64,000 nucleotides of DNA, from assembly GCA_016191325.1 (NCBI GenBank), contig JACPOV010000008.1:974351-1038350 (forward strand), read 5' to 3'. This document shows, piece after piece, positions 43,354 through 51,642 of this stretch. Numbering within the stretch: the first letter of the stretch is position 1; every line of letters begins with the position of its first letter. The notes below the pieces were generated by a model, which saw nothing but the letters and a program-made list of their open reading frames with translations, did no database searches and had not been told where the DNA came from. The stretch is from Candidatus Dependentiae bacterium (GTDB lineage Bacteria > Babelota > Babeliae > Babelales > JACPOV01). The position numbers were made by a program, and so were the translations under genes.

Positions 43354-43760
43354 AATATGTCTCGCGAAATTTTATAAATTAAATAGCCTGCTGTGCCGCC
43401 TGCTGAAACGACAAGTGAAATGAGTGATTTTGATACCGTTGGATTCTTCATTGCCTCTAGTACTTTAAGCCCAATAAATGCTCCACCTAATATTGCAGCA
43501 GTCTTTCCAGGCGCTTCAGAGATTCTTAATAGATCTTTCTCAGCTTGTTCTTTTTTTTCTTGTTGTTTTCTAATTGCTTCAGAAATTTCATTTTCTCTCG
43601 CTTTATGTGCTGCGATATCTTCGTCTACTTGTTTTTGAAATTCCGATTCAGTGATTCCCAATAGTGGTATTATTGGCTCAGTTTTATTAGCAAGAAGATA
43701 ATTTTGTGAAATCAAAACAAAAACAAATGGTGCAAAAAATAATTTCCATATTTTTTTCAT
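43350..43760 (-). CDS. Small exported or membrane protein with a coiled-coil segment
   Basis: 136 aa; signal peptide MKKIWKLFFAPFVFVLISQN up to LLA. Residues about 40-80 are strongly charged and helical (KARENEISEAIRKQQEKKEQ), consistent with a coiled coil; a glycine-rich hydrophobic segment (AILGGAFIGLKVLEA) and a C-terminal membrane helix (VSAGGTAGYLIYKI) follow. AGGAG ribosome site. Coupled to the 43015 gene, so a two-protein membrane complex is plausible. Unknown function. Confidence 0.6.
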   Translation of the reverse strand: MKKIWKLFFAPFVFVLISQNYLLANKTEPIIPLLGITESEFQKQVDEDIAAHKARENEISEAIRKQQEKKEQAEKDLLRISEAPGKTAAILGGAFIGLKVLEAMKNPTVSKSLISLVVSAGGTAGYLIYKISRDIL

Positions 43761-43813
43761 TGTACTCCTAAAAAATTGATCTGCTTAGTTTACAGGCGTT
43801 ATTTTTAGAAGCA

Positions 43814-43857
43814 ATAAAAAACCCGCTCTCATGTGATTTCTCACACAAAAGCGGGTT
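43814..43857 (-). terminator. Intrinsic terminator of the rpsF-rpsR operon
   Basis: On the minus strand AACCCGCT pairs with AGCGGGTT (eight base pairs) enclosing a second stem TGTGA/TCACA, followed by six T. It lies 25 bases past the rpsR stop. Confidence 0.85.
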
Positions 43858-43881
43858 AATTTTTATATCGAATTTTAACGA

Positions 43882-44175
43882 CTAAAAATCAGCAGCGCAG
43901 TATGGAATTAACGACATTACGCGTGATTTTTTAATCATTGTTGAAAGCTCGCGCTGATGGCGTGCGCAGGTGCCTGAAATACGTGAAGGCAAAATTTTGC
44001 CACGTTCAGTCAGGAAGCTACGCAAAAGCGGCGAGTTCTTGTAATCAAGCATCGATGCTTGTTCATCACTACCGCAGAAACGGCAATGTTTTCTTGGAAC
44101 AAACGAAAGACGACGCGCTTTTTTTCTCAATAGTCGGGAGCTAATTTTTAATTTAGCCATTTTTCTTTTTGCCAT
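43882..44175 (-). CDS. rpsR: 30S ribosomal protein S18
   Basis: 97 aa. Core S18 block HCRFCGSDEQASMLDYKN, then LLRSFLTERGKILPSRISG and CARHQRELSTMIKKSR are typical. The N-terminal lysine-rich extension and a HCRFCG pair that could bind zinc (with a later Cys-Ala-Arg-His) match zinc-type S18. Binds S6 in the 30S platform. It follows rpsF by nine bases; in many bacteria ssb lies between them and rplI follows, neither of which is here. Confidence 0.95.
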   Translation of the reverse strand: MAKRKMAKLKISSRLLRKKARRLSFVPRKHCRFCGSDEQASMLDYKNSPLLRSFLTERGKILPSRISGTCARHQRELSTMIKKSRVMSLIPYCAADF

Positions 44176-44184
44176 GTTCTACCT

Positions 44185-44661
44185 TTATTCGCTCATTTCA
44201 GATTCATCAGATTCTTCAATTCCTTCTGCGTGCTTAACATCATATGAAGAAGCATTATTTAAAAGGCCCTTCATCTTGTTTTCACGCAAGAATGTATCAA
44301 CATCTTGTGCTGGCGCATCTTCAAGTGACTCTGGCTTGTAGTACGCAAGTGATTGCGAACGCTCAAGCTTGGTGGTCATATGACGCATAACAACTTGTGT
44401 ATATTTAACCTTGAAGAGAGAATCGAGCTCTTTTACGAGCGCTTCGTTTTGGCCTTTATTTGCTTCAAAGCGAACTAAGAAGTAAACGCCGTAATCATTT
44501 GCCCAAATAGGGTATGCGAGGCGATATTTTCCCCAACGCTCAAATGAAATAACTGAACCCTGTGCTTTTTTTACCAGTCCATCGATATGGCCTTCCAATG
44601 AAGTTGCTTCATTGGCAGTAATCTCTGGAACTGCAAGAATAAGTGTTTCGTACCGTAACAT
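44185..44661 (-). CDS. rpsF: 30S ribosomal protein S6
   Basis: 158 aa, longer than the usual 95-135 because of an acidic C-terminal tail (ending GIEESDESEMSE). Core features: MLRYETLILAVPEITANEA, GKYRLAYPIWANDYGVYFLV as an extended match, and VKYTQVVMRH. S6 pairs with S18. AAAGGA ribosome site. Promoter and a leader with two hairpins lie upstream, which may be the place of S6:S18 autoregulation. Confidence 0.95.
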   Translation of the reverse strand: MLRYETLILAVPEITANEATSLEGHIDGLVKKAQGSVISFERWGKYRLAYPIWANDYGVYFLVRFEANKGQNEALVKELDSLFKVKYTQVVMRHMTTKLERSQSLAYYKPESLEDAPAQDVDTFLRENKMKGLLNNASSYDVKHAEGIEESDESEMSE

Positions 44662-44747
44662 AGTGGTAGATCCTTTATGAAAACTAACTGGAAGTGTTTA
44701 TAAAACACTATAAAACAACCGCTGTTTTATTTAGTTGAACATAATAC

Positions 44748-44775
44748 AGTATAGCTAAAACTGAGTAATTGGCAA
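44748..44775 (-). promoter_or_regulatory. Promoter of rpsF-rpsR
   Basis: On the minus strand TTGCCA (44775-44770), a 16-base spacer and TATACT (44753-44748). The leader of about 80 bases contains AAAACA-GCGGT-TGTTTT and AGTGTTT-TAT-AAACACT hairpins before the ribosome site. The rest of the 283-bp gap holds only the regulator's terminator. Confidence 0.65.
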
Positions 44776-44902
44776 ATCAACCCATGCCATTAAAGCCGTG
44801 GTCTGCGCATTGACTCAATGCTTTAAGCACATGTAGTAGGTTAATAAAGCAAAGAAATGAAACTGGATTCTTATGGGGTCCCCAAAATATAAGTTTTGGG
44901 GC

Positions 44903-44931
44903 AAAAAAACCCCACCATTTTCAGGCGGGGC
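44903..44931 (-). terminator. Intrinsic terminator of the XRE/S24 regulator gene
   Basis: On the minus strand GCCCCGCC-TGAAAAT-GGTGGGG followed by seven T, 14 bases past the stop. A second hairpin, CCCCAAAA/TTTTGGGG at 44880-44901, follows directly as a backup. Confidence 0.88.
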
Positions 44932-44944
44932 TTTGAATAACTTT

Positions 44945-45619
44945 TTAGATCAATTTTTGGTTACGTTGAATAACGCGACCAATAATTCTGAAGTGGTCTT
45001 TACCACGAATCAATGCCACCGGGGCAGATTTATGGTTAACCGATTCTAAAACAATGAAATCTTCTGTGTAGGTTACTTGCATGATAGCGCGCATTTGCGT
45101 ATCGTTGCCGTACTCAACCGCTGCGATATCGCCAGATCTGGTCCACACTTCAGGAGAGATAATCAACAAATCGCCCTTAACAAAGGTAGGAGCCATCAGG
45201 TTGCTATCAATTGAAAGTGCAAAGCATGAGCCGTCGGTCGTATTCAAAACCGGTACAAACTCGTCTTTGTGGCCACTGGTAATTTGCATAAGTTGGTTAT
45301 TATAAGGAGATGGATTGGCAGGAACTTCTCCAACAACCGGCACAATTTGAACCTTAAGCTTAACATCCGCTTGCTCTGGCATGCTGACGTTGCTATCAAT
45401 ATTGTCCGTTCGCTGCTTGCGTTGAGCAAAAAGATCTACAGGGCTAATTTCGAAGGCATTAGCCAATTTTTTAAGCGAATCTTCGTTCCAGCGACGCGTG
45501 CCATTTTTTATATGAGTTAGGTAACTTTCAGACATTCCGGTCTTTTCAGCCAGTGTTTTTGTCGTCCAGCCCTTTTCTCTTAGTAATTCTTTTACACGCA
45601 ATTGTGTCGATGAAGACAT
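44945..45619 (-). CDS. XRE-family regulator with LexA/S24-like C-terminal domain
   Basis: 224 aa. Residues 5-60 are an HTH (LAEKTGMSESYLTHIKNG); residues 90-220 are a LexA/CI-type domain with Ser139 in SIDSNLMAP and KGDLLIISP. The general-base Lys of the S24 fold, usually in a KR pair after the next strands, is replaced by Arg177 (QMRAIM), and the usual Ala-Gly cleavage site is not obvious (PVVGEVP). So autocleavage may be lost, with the domain kept for dimerisation or ligand sensing. Strong ribosome site AAGAGGAG and a near-consensus promoter, so it is highly transcribed or strongly self-repressed. No phage genes are near it. Confidence 0.85.
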   Translation of the reverse strand: MSSSTQLRVKELLREKGWTTKTLAEKTGMSESYLTHIKNGTRRWNEDSLKKLANAFEISPVDLFAQRKQRTDNIDSNVSMPEQADVKLKVQIVPVVGEVPANPSPYNNQLMQITSGHKDEFVPVLNTTDGSCFALSIDSNLMAPTFVKGDLLIISPEVWTRSGDIAAVEYGNDTQMRAIMQVTYTEDFIVLESVNHKSAPVALIRGKDHFRIIGRVIQRNQKLI

Positions 45620-45685
45620 GGTTAAACTCCTCTTGGTAAATTTCTGTCCAATATGATAGTATGGTTCTGCATTTAATTAATTCTA

Positions 45686-45714
45686 ATTGTATCCAGTACA
45701 AATATTCTTGTCAA
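45686..45714 (-). promoter_or_regulatory. Near-consensus promoter of the XRE/S24 regulator
   Basis: On the minus strand TTGACA (45714-45709), a 17-base spacer and TACAAT (45691-45686). The nearby TTAATTAA and TATGATAGTATGG stretch between it and the start are candidate operator sites. rnhB starts 17 bases away in the other direction. Confidence 0.8.
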
Positions 45715-45730
45715 ATGGAAAAAATGCCCC

Positions 45731-46390
45731 ATGGTAACATTTAAGATCAAAGAACGGTTCAAAAAAAACCATTATGAGGCCATAGCATGGCAAGAAGGCC
45801 GACTGGTATGCGGTATCGACGAGGTAGGTAGGGGGTGCCTGGCCGGCCCGGTAGTCACCGCAGCGGCGATTCTGTTGCCAAATAAGAAAAATCCTCTCAT
45901 AAAAGATTCAAAGCTTTTAAGCCAAGAAGAATTACAAAAAGCCTATAAATGGCTCACAAAAAACAGTTGGTCGAGCGTTGCCATCGTAAATCATAGAGAT
46001 ATTGATATCTATAATATCTATCACGCTACACTGCGCGCGATGAAGCGGGCCTTTATGCAACTTACAGGTAGTTGCCCCCAGCAACCTTCTGCGGTACTCG
46101 TTGATGCGATGCCCCTTACTCTTTTAAAAACACCGTATGAACATCTTGATGTTTATCATTTTCCATTCGGTGAACGCAGATCAGATTCTATAGCTGCTGC
46201 CTCGATCATCGCTAAAGTTAAGCGAGATGAGCTCATGCGCAATCTTGCGCGATCATTTCCAAACTATCATTTTGGCCAACATAAAGGATATGCTACTAAA
46301 TTGCATCGGCAAGCGGTGCATATCCACGGAAGCTCGATCGTTCATCGACTCAGTTTTCTTGAAAACAAAGCGTTTGCACAAAAAAGGTGA
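45731..46390 (+). CDS. rnhB: Ribonuclease HII
   Basis: 219 aa. Active-site motif CGIDEVGRGCLAGPVV, KDSKLL, VDAMPL and RSDSIAAASIIAKVKRD are all intact, and the C-terminal FGQHKGYATKLHR is typical. RNase HII removes ribonucleotides embedded in DNA and RNA primers. The start ATG at 45731 has a weak GGAAA site upstream. First gene of a five-gene plus-strand run to ftsY. Confidence 0.94.
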   Translation: MVTFKIKERFKKNHYEAIAWQEGRLVCGIDEVGRGCLAGPVVTAAAILLPNKKNPLIKDSKLLSQEELQKAYKWLTKNSWSSVAIVNHRDIDIYNIYHATLRAMKRAFMQLTGSCPQQPSAVLVDAMPLTLLKTPYEHLDVYHFPFGERRSDSIAAASIIAKVKRDELMRNLARSFPNYHFGQHKGYATKLHRQAVHIHGSSIVHRLSFLENKAFAQKR

Positions 46391-46395
46391 GAACA

Positions 46396-46995
46396 ATGCT
46401 GGAGAGCAACAAACCATTTGCTGAGGTAATAGAAAGCTCGCTGACAGGCTGGCTGGCACAAAGTTGGGATTGGGATAAAAGCCCCTCATTTGGCTCGATC
46501 GTTACGATTGAAACGAACGATAGAATTCTCTTTGGAATTGTATATCAAATCAGAACAGGCTCGATAGATCCCGTACGCTACCCGTTTACGTATCAAAAAA
46601 CGGAAGCGGAGCTTATGCGCGAACAGCCACAAATTTTTGAATTCCTCAAGACCACCTTTTCTTGCTTAATTGCCGGCTACCATGAAAAAAATCATATTTT
46701 TTATCAGTTAGCCCCTGAACCGCCAAAAATTCATGCATTTGTGCAAAATGCTCATGAAGAATTGCATAAAAAACTATTTTCTCAACATCGTTATTTACAT
46801 CTTATTTTTGCTTTATCAAATAATCTTTTTAACATCGATGAGTTGTTGTTAGCTCTTCTTAAAGAACAATCGGACAGAAATTTAATCACGCAAGATTCTC
46901 TTGAGCAATTTATAGAAACATTTTCTTTGCTCACTGGAAACGATTATCGACGCTTAAAACTTTTTTTGCAGCGCGTAGACGATATTGTTCAATAA
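46396..46995 (+). CDS. Orphan HAS-barrel protein
   Basis: 199 aa from the ATG at 46396 (AGGTGAG upstream); the GTG at 46387, in frame, overlaps the rnhB stop but lacks a proper site. Residues about 5-100 form a HAS-barrel (the N-terminal beta barrel of HerA and F1-ATPases): GSIVTIETNDRILFGIVYQI, GSIDPVRYPFTYQKTEAEL and EQPQIFEFLKTTF. Related stand-alone proteins are known from cyanobacteria. The C-terminal half is helical with no ATPase domain. Its partner is unknown; HerA-type helicases are the first candidates. Confidence 0.78.
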   Translation: MLESNKPFAEVIESSLTGWLAQSWDWDKSPSFGSIVTIETNDRILFGIVYQIRTGSIDPVRYPFTYQKTEAELMREQPQIFEFLKTTFSCLIAGYHEKNHIFYQLAPEPPKIHAFVQNAHEELHKKLFSQHRYLHLIFALSNNLFNIDELLLALLKEQSDRNLITQDSLEQFIETFSLLTGNDYRRLKLFLQRVDDIVQ

Positions 46996-47017
46996 AGTGT
47001 TAGATAAAAGGGGTACC

Positions 47018-47761
47018 ATGAAGCTGCATTCTCTATTTTTTTTCGCGTTCTTTTTTCCAGCCCTCGCAATGGAAGAACCTAAGGCGGAACAAAAAAAATG
47101 CTGGATTTCAAAAAAGCTTTCAGGATGCGAACATTATCACGTTAAATTATCAGAAATTCCAAGTGAACAGAGCCCTGGTGATCTTTTTGACTTTTTTAAT
47201 ATTGAAGTAAATGCTCCAGACGAATTATGCGTAATGTCATCACTACAGCTCGACAAGCAAGAACAACTCGAATATGTAGGAACCGCACTCATGGGAATTA
47301 ATTACCAACCAGAAAAAAATACGCTTTTTCTCGCTGGAATTGAACTCGCAATTAAAGAAAAACTAAAAAAGGAAATAGAACATAGGGCTAAGAAAAGTCC
47401 AAAGGTTCCACCCTCTCCAAAAAATATGAAAGAAGTTGTTCAACTTCTGCCCGAAACAGCTCAATCACTCAAAAAACAAATTGCCGATCTTCCCAAAGTA
47501 AAAACAGTCAGACGAACAAAATCAGAAATGCCAATTTTACACGAACACTCAAAACATCTGCAACCTTCGATAGCAGTACAATCGAACGAAATACCCAAAA
47601 TTGAAACGAAACTTGATAATAGGCCGTCGTTATCCTGGGCGCAACGCAATACAAAAACGTTTGCAGTGCTTATCGGAATAGGCGCATGTGCCGCTACCCT
47701 AGCCCTTCAATGGGGGATTAAAAAAATGCCAAATTGGCAATCAGCGCTGTTTACAAAATAA
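47018..47761 (+). CDS. Exported protein with C-terminal membrane anchor
   Basis: 247 aa from the ATG at 47018 with AAAGGGG upstream; an earlier start at 46985 would overlap the HAS-barrel gene and hide the signal peptide. Signal peptide MKLHSLFFFAFFFPALA then Met-Glu-Glu. The middle is Lys/Pro/Ser-rich (KSPKVPPSPKN) and likely unstructured, ending in a C-terminal membrane helix (FAVLIGIGACAATLALQW). No family is recognised. It would be anchored by its C-terminus in the inner membrane. Confidence 0.6.
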   Translation: MKLHSLFFFAFFFPALAMEEPKAEQKKCWISKKLSGCEHYHVKLSEIPSEQSPGDLFDFFNIEVNAPDELCVMSSLQLDKQEQLEYVGTALMGINYQPEKNTLFLAGIELAIKEKLKKEIEHRAKKSPKVPPSPKNMKEVVQLLPETAQSLKKQIADLPKVKTVRRTKSEMPILHEHSKHLQPSIAVQSNEIPKIETKLDNRPSLSWAQRNTKTFAVLIGIGACAATLALQWGIKKMPNWQSALFTK

Positions 47762-47822
47762 AAAAATTATGGCAAAATTATATGGTTAATTGTCAATTTT
47801 TATAAAAACTGATTTGGTTGTT

Positions 47823-48773
47823 ATGAACTATTTAAGAGCAAAAAAGCTTTTATTTATACTATTTTTGATGCATGGGGCGCAACTATACTGCGTGGATGAA
47901 AGTCGCTCGGCAACCGTCTTGCGTTTTCTTTATCAGAACGCAGCAGGAAGGGTTGTTCGCTCATTTATTACACGCAACGGCTATTTCAGTGCTTTTACGG
48001 GCTGGTTAGCGAATCGCTCGGCAAGCAAATATATTATTCCGACGTTCATCAAGCAGTATCGCGATCAAATTAATATGAATGAGGCTCTCAAGCCCGATAT
48101 TAAATCGTACAAAACATTTAATAAATTCTTTAAAAGAAAATTAAAGCCCGAGTGCCGGCCAATAGACTCAGCAATCGATTCGATCACAAGCCCAGCCGAT
48201 GGCAAAATATATGCGATCGAACAGCTCAACGAGCAAACCGAGTTTCTTGTAAAAGGAAAATCGTTTAATGTTACCCAATTACTTGGCGGGAAAAATTCTG
48301 GTCTTTCAGCCGATACGTATAAAAATGGAACAATGATTATTGTTTATCTTGCGCCGTGGAACTATCACCGTTTTCATTTTCCCGTTGACTGTGCTGCCAA
48401 AAAGGCGCAGGTAATTAGTGGTGCGTATGAATCGGTAAATAGGATTGCTTATCAATTTGGCATTCAACCACTGACCGAAAACGAGCGCCATCTTATCCAG
48501 CTCGATCACAGTGATATCGGCAAAATTGCTTTTATTCCTGTTGGCGCTTTATGCGTAGGAAAAATTAAAGAAAAATACGATCCAGAAAAAGAATTGCACA
48601 AAAAAGGTGATCAGGCGGGTTACTTTGAATTTGGTGGCTCTACGATAGTGATGCTTTTCCCGGAAAATACAATTACACTTGATGAAAGATTAAAAAATAC
48701 TGCAACGCAACCTCTTGAAATCAAAGTTGGTGAGCGCATAGCAACGATTATTAAAAAAAATGAGCGGCCCTAA
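47823..48773 (+). CDS. psd: Phosphatidylserine decarboxylase
   Basis: 316 aa from the ATG at 47823. It makes phosphatidylethanolamine by decarboxylating phosphatidylserine at the membrane. FNKFFKRKLKPECRPID, SPADGKI, LAPWNYHRFHFPVD and the processing site FGGST (Gly271, Gly272, Ser273) where cleavage creates the pyruvoyl group. An extra N-terminal hydrophobic segment (LFILFLMHGAQLY) could be a signal anchor, which is not usual in bacterial Psd. No pssA is visible, so the PS source is elsewhere. Shares a transcript with ftsY. Confidence 0.93.
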   Translation: MNYLRAKKLLFILFLMHGAQLYCVDESRSATVLRFLYQNAAGRVVRSFITRNGYFSAFTGWLANRSASKYIIPTFIKQYRDQINMNEALKPDIKSYKTFNKFFKRKLKPECRPIDSAIDSITSPADGKIYAIEQLNEQTEFLVKGKSFNVTQLLGGKNSGLSADTYKNGTMIIVYLAPWNYHRFHFPVDCAAKKAQVISGAYESVNRIAYQFGIQPLTENERHLIQLDHSDIGKIAFIPVGALCVGKIKEKYDPEKELHKKGDQAGYFEFGGSTIVMLFPENTITLDERLKNTATQPLEIKVGERIATIIKKNERP

Positions 48774-48791
48774 TTTTTTGGAAAAATAAGT

Positions 48792-49670
48792 ATGCTAAAT
48801 TTTTTTAAAACGCAGCTGAATAAAATCGTTTCTCATTTTTCACGCATCTCGTCACTTTTTTCCAAAACATCAATAGATGAAGCTTCTCTAAAAGAGCTTG
48901 AGCAGCTTTTGATTCAGGCAGATACGGGCGTTAAAACAACGCGCCATATTTTAGATCAATTAAAAAAAACGGCACCGCAAGAACTTTCAGGTGCAGAACT
49001 TAAGCGTCACCTTTCAGGGATTCTTCTCGATCTACTTAAACCGTTCACTGCTGCTGAATCTAAAGTTGTTTATTTAATGGTTGGCGTTAACGGAAGCGGA
49101 AAAACAACATTTGCAGGAAAACTTGCGAATCATTTTGTTCAAGCAGGAAAAAAAACAATTCTTGTAGCCGCAGATACATTTCGCGCTGCAGCGCCGGAGC
49201 AATTAAGAATATGGGCCGAAAAATCAGGGGCGCGCATTGTGCAAGGTGCCGTAGCTCAAGATCCAGCTTCTGTCGTATTTTCAGGATGCGAGATATTCAA
49301 AAAAGAACATGCCGATGCTCTTATTATTGATACTGCTGGCCGATTGCAGACAAAAACTAATTTAATGAATGAACTTTCAAAAATAAAACGCATAATCGCA
49401 CGGCAACTGCCCGATTATAAGATTATAACGCTCCTGACTATCGATAGTATGCTTGGGCAAAATTCGTTCGAACAGGCAAAGATTTTTCACGATGCCACAC
49501 CAATTGATGGCATCGTGCTAACCAAACTTGATGGAACTGGAAAAGGAGGCATCGTATTTGCGATTAATTACGATCTTGGCATTCCCGTTGCCTATATTTC
49601 ATTTGGCGAAAAAATTGACGATCTGAAGCTCTTTGATAAAAACGAGTATGTCTCATCACTTTTTACGTAA
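48792..49670 (+). CDS. ftsY: Signal recognition particle receptor FtsY
   Basis: 292 aa, a short FtsY without the acidic A domain. N-domain helical bundle, then the SRP-GTPase motifs GVNGSGKTT, DTFRAAAPEQL, DTAGR, and TKLDGTGKGG. It docks ribosome-SRP complexes at the inner membrane. FtsY belongs with the high load of exported proteins here. Its 3' end overlaps the convergent 49656 gene by 15 bases. Confidence 0.95.
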   Translation: MLNFFKTQLNKIVSHFSRISSLFSKTSIDEASLKELEQLLIQADTGVKTTRHILDQLKKTAPQELSGAELKRHLSGILLDLLKPFTAAESKVVYLMVGVNGSGKTTFAGKLANHFVQAGKKTILVAADTFRAAAPEQLRIWAEKSGARIVQGAVAQDPASVVFSGCEIFKKEHADALIIDTAGRLQTKTNLMNELSKIKRIIARQLPDYKIITLLTIDSMLGQNSFEQAKIFHDATPIDGIVLTKLDGTGKGGIVFAINYDLGIPVAYISFGEKIDDLKLFDKNEYVSSLFT

Positions 49671-50204
49671 CTGCTTTACCTTAGCATTGTACATCCTCTC
49701 CCGCTCTTGGCGAAGAAGTTCCCAGTCAACGCCTTTGCCGGGCGCAATCCCTGCTATTTCAGAATATATTTTTTGCAAACGTGAAAGTTCTTCTAAACGT
49801 ACAGATTTTTCAAAAGTAAGTCGGTAGCAACCAAGACCTGGAGAAAATTCTCTATTTTTTATTTTAAGCCCCAATAATCCAAAGTTTAGAATATCAGCAA
49901 AGACAACCCTGCCTTCATCATCAAGATTCATAAATTCAGATTTTATTTTAATAAAAATCGTGCGCATTCCTCTTTGCTTCGTCTCAGTGAGAACGTTAAT
50001 TTTTTGGTTTAGTTTGCCATATAACGATAACTTAGCTTTCACTTTGGGCTCTGCAACTTCAGTTAATGTTTTTTCTGCTACAAAATTAATTTCCCATTCC
50101 TCATTTTGTTCTTCAAATTGACTTATATCTCTTTTTTCCATTCCATAACATGCGTTCGATAAAATTTCCAAAAGAACAAGCAAAATATTGAGCATTCTTT
50201 TCAT
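49656..50204 (-). CDS. Small exported protein of unknown family
   Basis: 182 aa; signal peptide MKRMLNILLVLLEILSNACY then Gly-Met-Glu. The mature protein has a strand-rich centre (NQKINVLTETKQRGMRTIFI and GRVVFADILNFGLLGLKI) and a long basic C-terminal helix (ELLRQERERMYNAKVKQLRKK). A weak site precedes ATG 50204. It lies alone on the minus strand between ftsY and prmC. No known family. Confidence 0.6.
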   Translation of the reverse strand: MKRMLNILLVLLEILSNACYGMEKRDISQFEEQNEEWEINFVAEKTLTEVAEPKVKAKLSLYGKLNQKINVLTETKQRGMRTIFIKIKSEFMNLDDEGRVVFADILNFGLLGLKIKNREFSPGLGCYRLTFEKSVRLEELSRLQKIYSEIAGIAPGKGVDWELLRQERERMYNAKVKQLRKK

Positions 50205-50287
50205 AGTTTTCTAACTTATCGATAAAGGGTTATTCTAGAAAAACAAGTATAACCATACACAGAAAAAAAAGTGAAAGGTGATTATCG

Positions 50288-51181
50288 TTGAATCATCAAA
50301 CGCGCACATTAATTGCTCAACTCGAGCAACAATTAGCTCCTATTTATAAAACAACAATAGAGCAACAGCAAGTTGCTTGGTGGCTTTTGCAAGCTCTTAC
50401 GGGGCTTGATGTTGCACACCTTTTGACCAAAGAAACGCTTCAGTTAACAGATGATCAGGAAAATAAACTTAATGAATGGATTCGGCTGCACACGATTGAG
50501 CAAAAGCCATTGCAGTATATTTTGGGGACGGTACCATTTGGTTCGCTTCCTATAATTGTTGAGCCGCCAACCCTTATTCCTCGCCCAGAAACCGAAGAAT
50601 GGACTTTACATTTAATAGAACTTCTCAAAAAATTAAAAGATCAACGTTTAACCATTTTGGATTTATGCACTGGCAGTGGCTGCATTGCACTCTTGCTTGC
50701 AAAAGAATTACCAAAATCTCAATTAGTCGCCACCGATCTTGCCGATTCAGCGCTTTCTTGTGCGCGCACAAATCTAACTGCGCACCATTTGCAAAATATT
50801 ACGATCATTAAATCAGATCTTTATGGAGCAATCGAACCGCGCGCTCAGTTTGATTTAATCGTCAGCAATCCTCCCTATATTGCCGCACGAGAATGGAATC
50901 ATCTCGATCCGATGGTTGCAAACTGGGAAGATCGCAATGCGCTTGTTTCCGAACATGCTGGGTTTGCGCATATTGAGGAGATTATAAAAAAAGCACCCCT
51001 CTATTTAAAACCAAACACCCAGATGAAAGAATTGATGATTCCACAATTGGTTATTGAGATTGGCTACCGGCAAGGAAATGCGGCAAAAGAACTTATGCGC
51101 AACGCACTTTTTGAACATGTTCAGATTTGGAAAGATCTTGAAGGAAAAGATCGCGTTGTTTGCGCCAGGATGCCGCTATGA
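50288..51181 (+). CDS. prmC: Release-factor glutamine methyltransferase (PrmC/HemK)
   Basis: 297 aa; TTG start with AAAGGTGA seven bases upstream. N-terminal helical domain, then the SAM-binding LDLCTGSGCIALLLAKELP and the catalytic NPPY motif in VSNPPYIAARE. It methylates the Gln of the GGQ motif in RF1/RF2. In many genomes it follows prfA; here it precedes a pilM-like gene, overlapping it as ATGA. Confidence 0.93.
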   Translation: MNHQTRTLIAQLEQQLAPIYKTTIEQQQVAWWLLQALTGLDVAHLLTKETLQLTDDQENKLNEWIRLHTIEQKPLQYILGTVPFGSLPIIVEPPTLIPRPETEEWTLHLIELLKKLKDQRLTILDLCTGSGCIALLLAKELPKSQLVATDLADSALSCARTNLTAHHLQNITIIKSDLYGAIEPRAQFDLIVSNPPYIAAREWNHLDPMVANWEDRNALVSEHAGFAHIEEIIKKAPLYLKPNTQMKELMIPQLVIEIGYRQGNAAKELMRNALFEHVQIWKDLEGKDRVVCARMPL

Positions 51182-51642
51182 TTTGGCGAAAAAAAACTCC
51201 CTCTTTTATTGGCGTGTGCCTTTTTGATGATCATCTCGAACTGAGTTGCACCAAAGAAGAAGATGCCGATTATAACGTGCGTACAGAATTGATTTTGCTG
51301 ACCGGTTCTCAAATCGTGAATGGATTAATTTATAACCGTGGGGCAATAAGCGAACATATTGCACGTTTTGCTCATTTTTTTCACTACCCATTTATTGTTT
51401 TATCTGTAAATGATCGACTTATTTATTCCGATAGTTTGCAGCAAAAAAATCTAGCCGCGCAGCATAATTTTCATTTTTTTCTTTTTATCATAGAAAATAA
51501 TCTGAACTGTTCGTTGATAACAACGCATGATCGCGCAAAAGACCTTGCGCAATCGCGCAATTTTATTCATTGTGATCATGCAACTGTTCGAGCAGTTGGC
51601 CTCTACTTATTGGGAAAAGAATATTATGAAAAAAACAGTTAA
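51178..51642 (+). CDS. Probable divergent PilM-like protein
   Basis: 154 aa from the ATG at 51178, overlapping the prmC stop (ATGA). Features like PilM: an initial strand SFIGVCLFDDHLELSC similar to the ASKHA-type start, NGLIYNRGAISEHIARF, and an ending HATVRAVGLYLLGKE. It is far shorter than normal PilM (about 350 aa), so it would be reduced to one subdomain. Its position before pilN supports the call, but the assignment is tentative. It overlaps pilN by 17 bases. Confidence 0.5.
   Translation: MIWRKKTPSFIGVCLFDDHLELSCTKEEDADYNVRTELILLTGSQIVNGLIYNRGAISEHIARFAHFFHYPFIVLSVNDRLIYSDSLQQKNLAAQHNFHFFLFIIENNLNCSLITTHDRAKDLAQSRNFIHCDHATVRAVGLYLLGKEYYEKNS

Noticed and set aside
44945-45619. Prophage remnant around the CI-like regulator.
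   Set aside because: Neighbours are rpsF/rpsR and rnhB, with no integrase, att-like repeats or phage genes.
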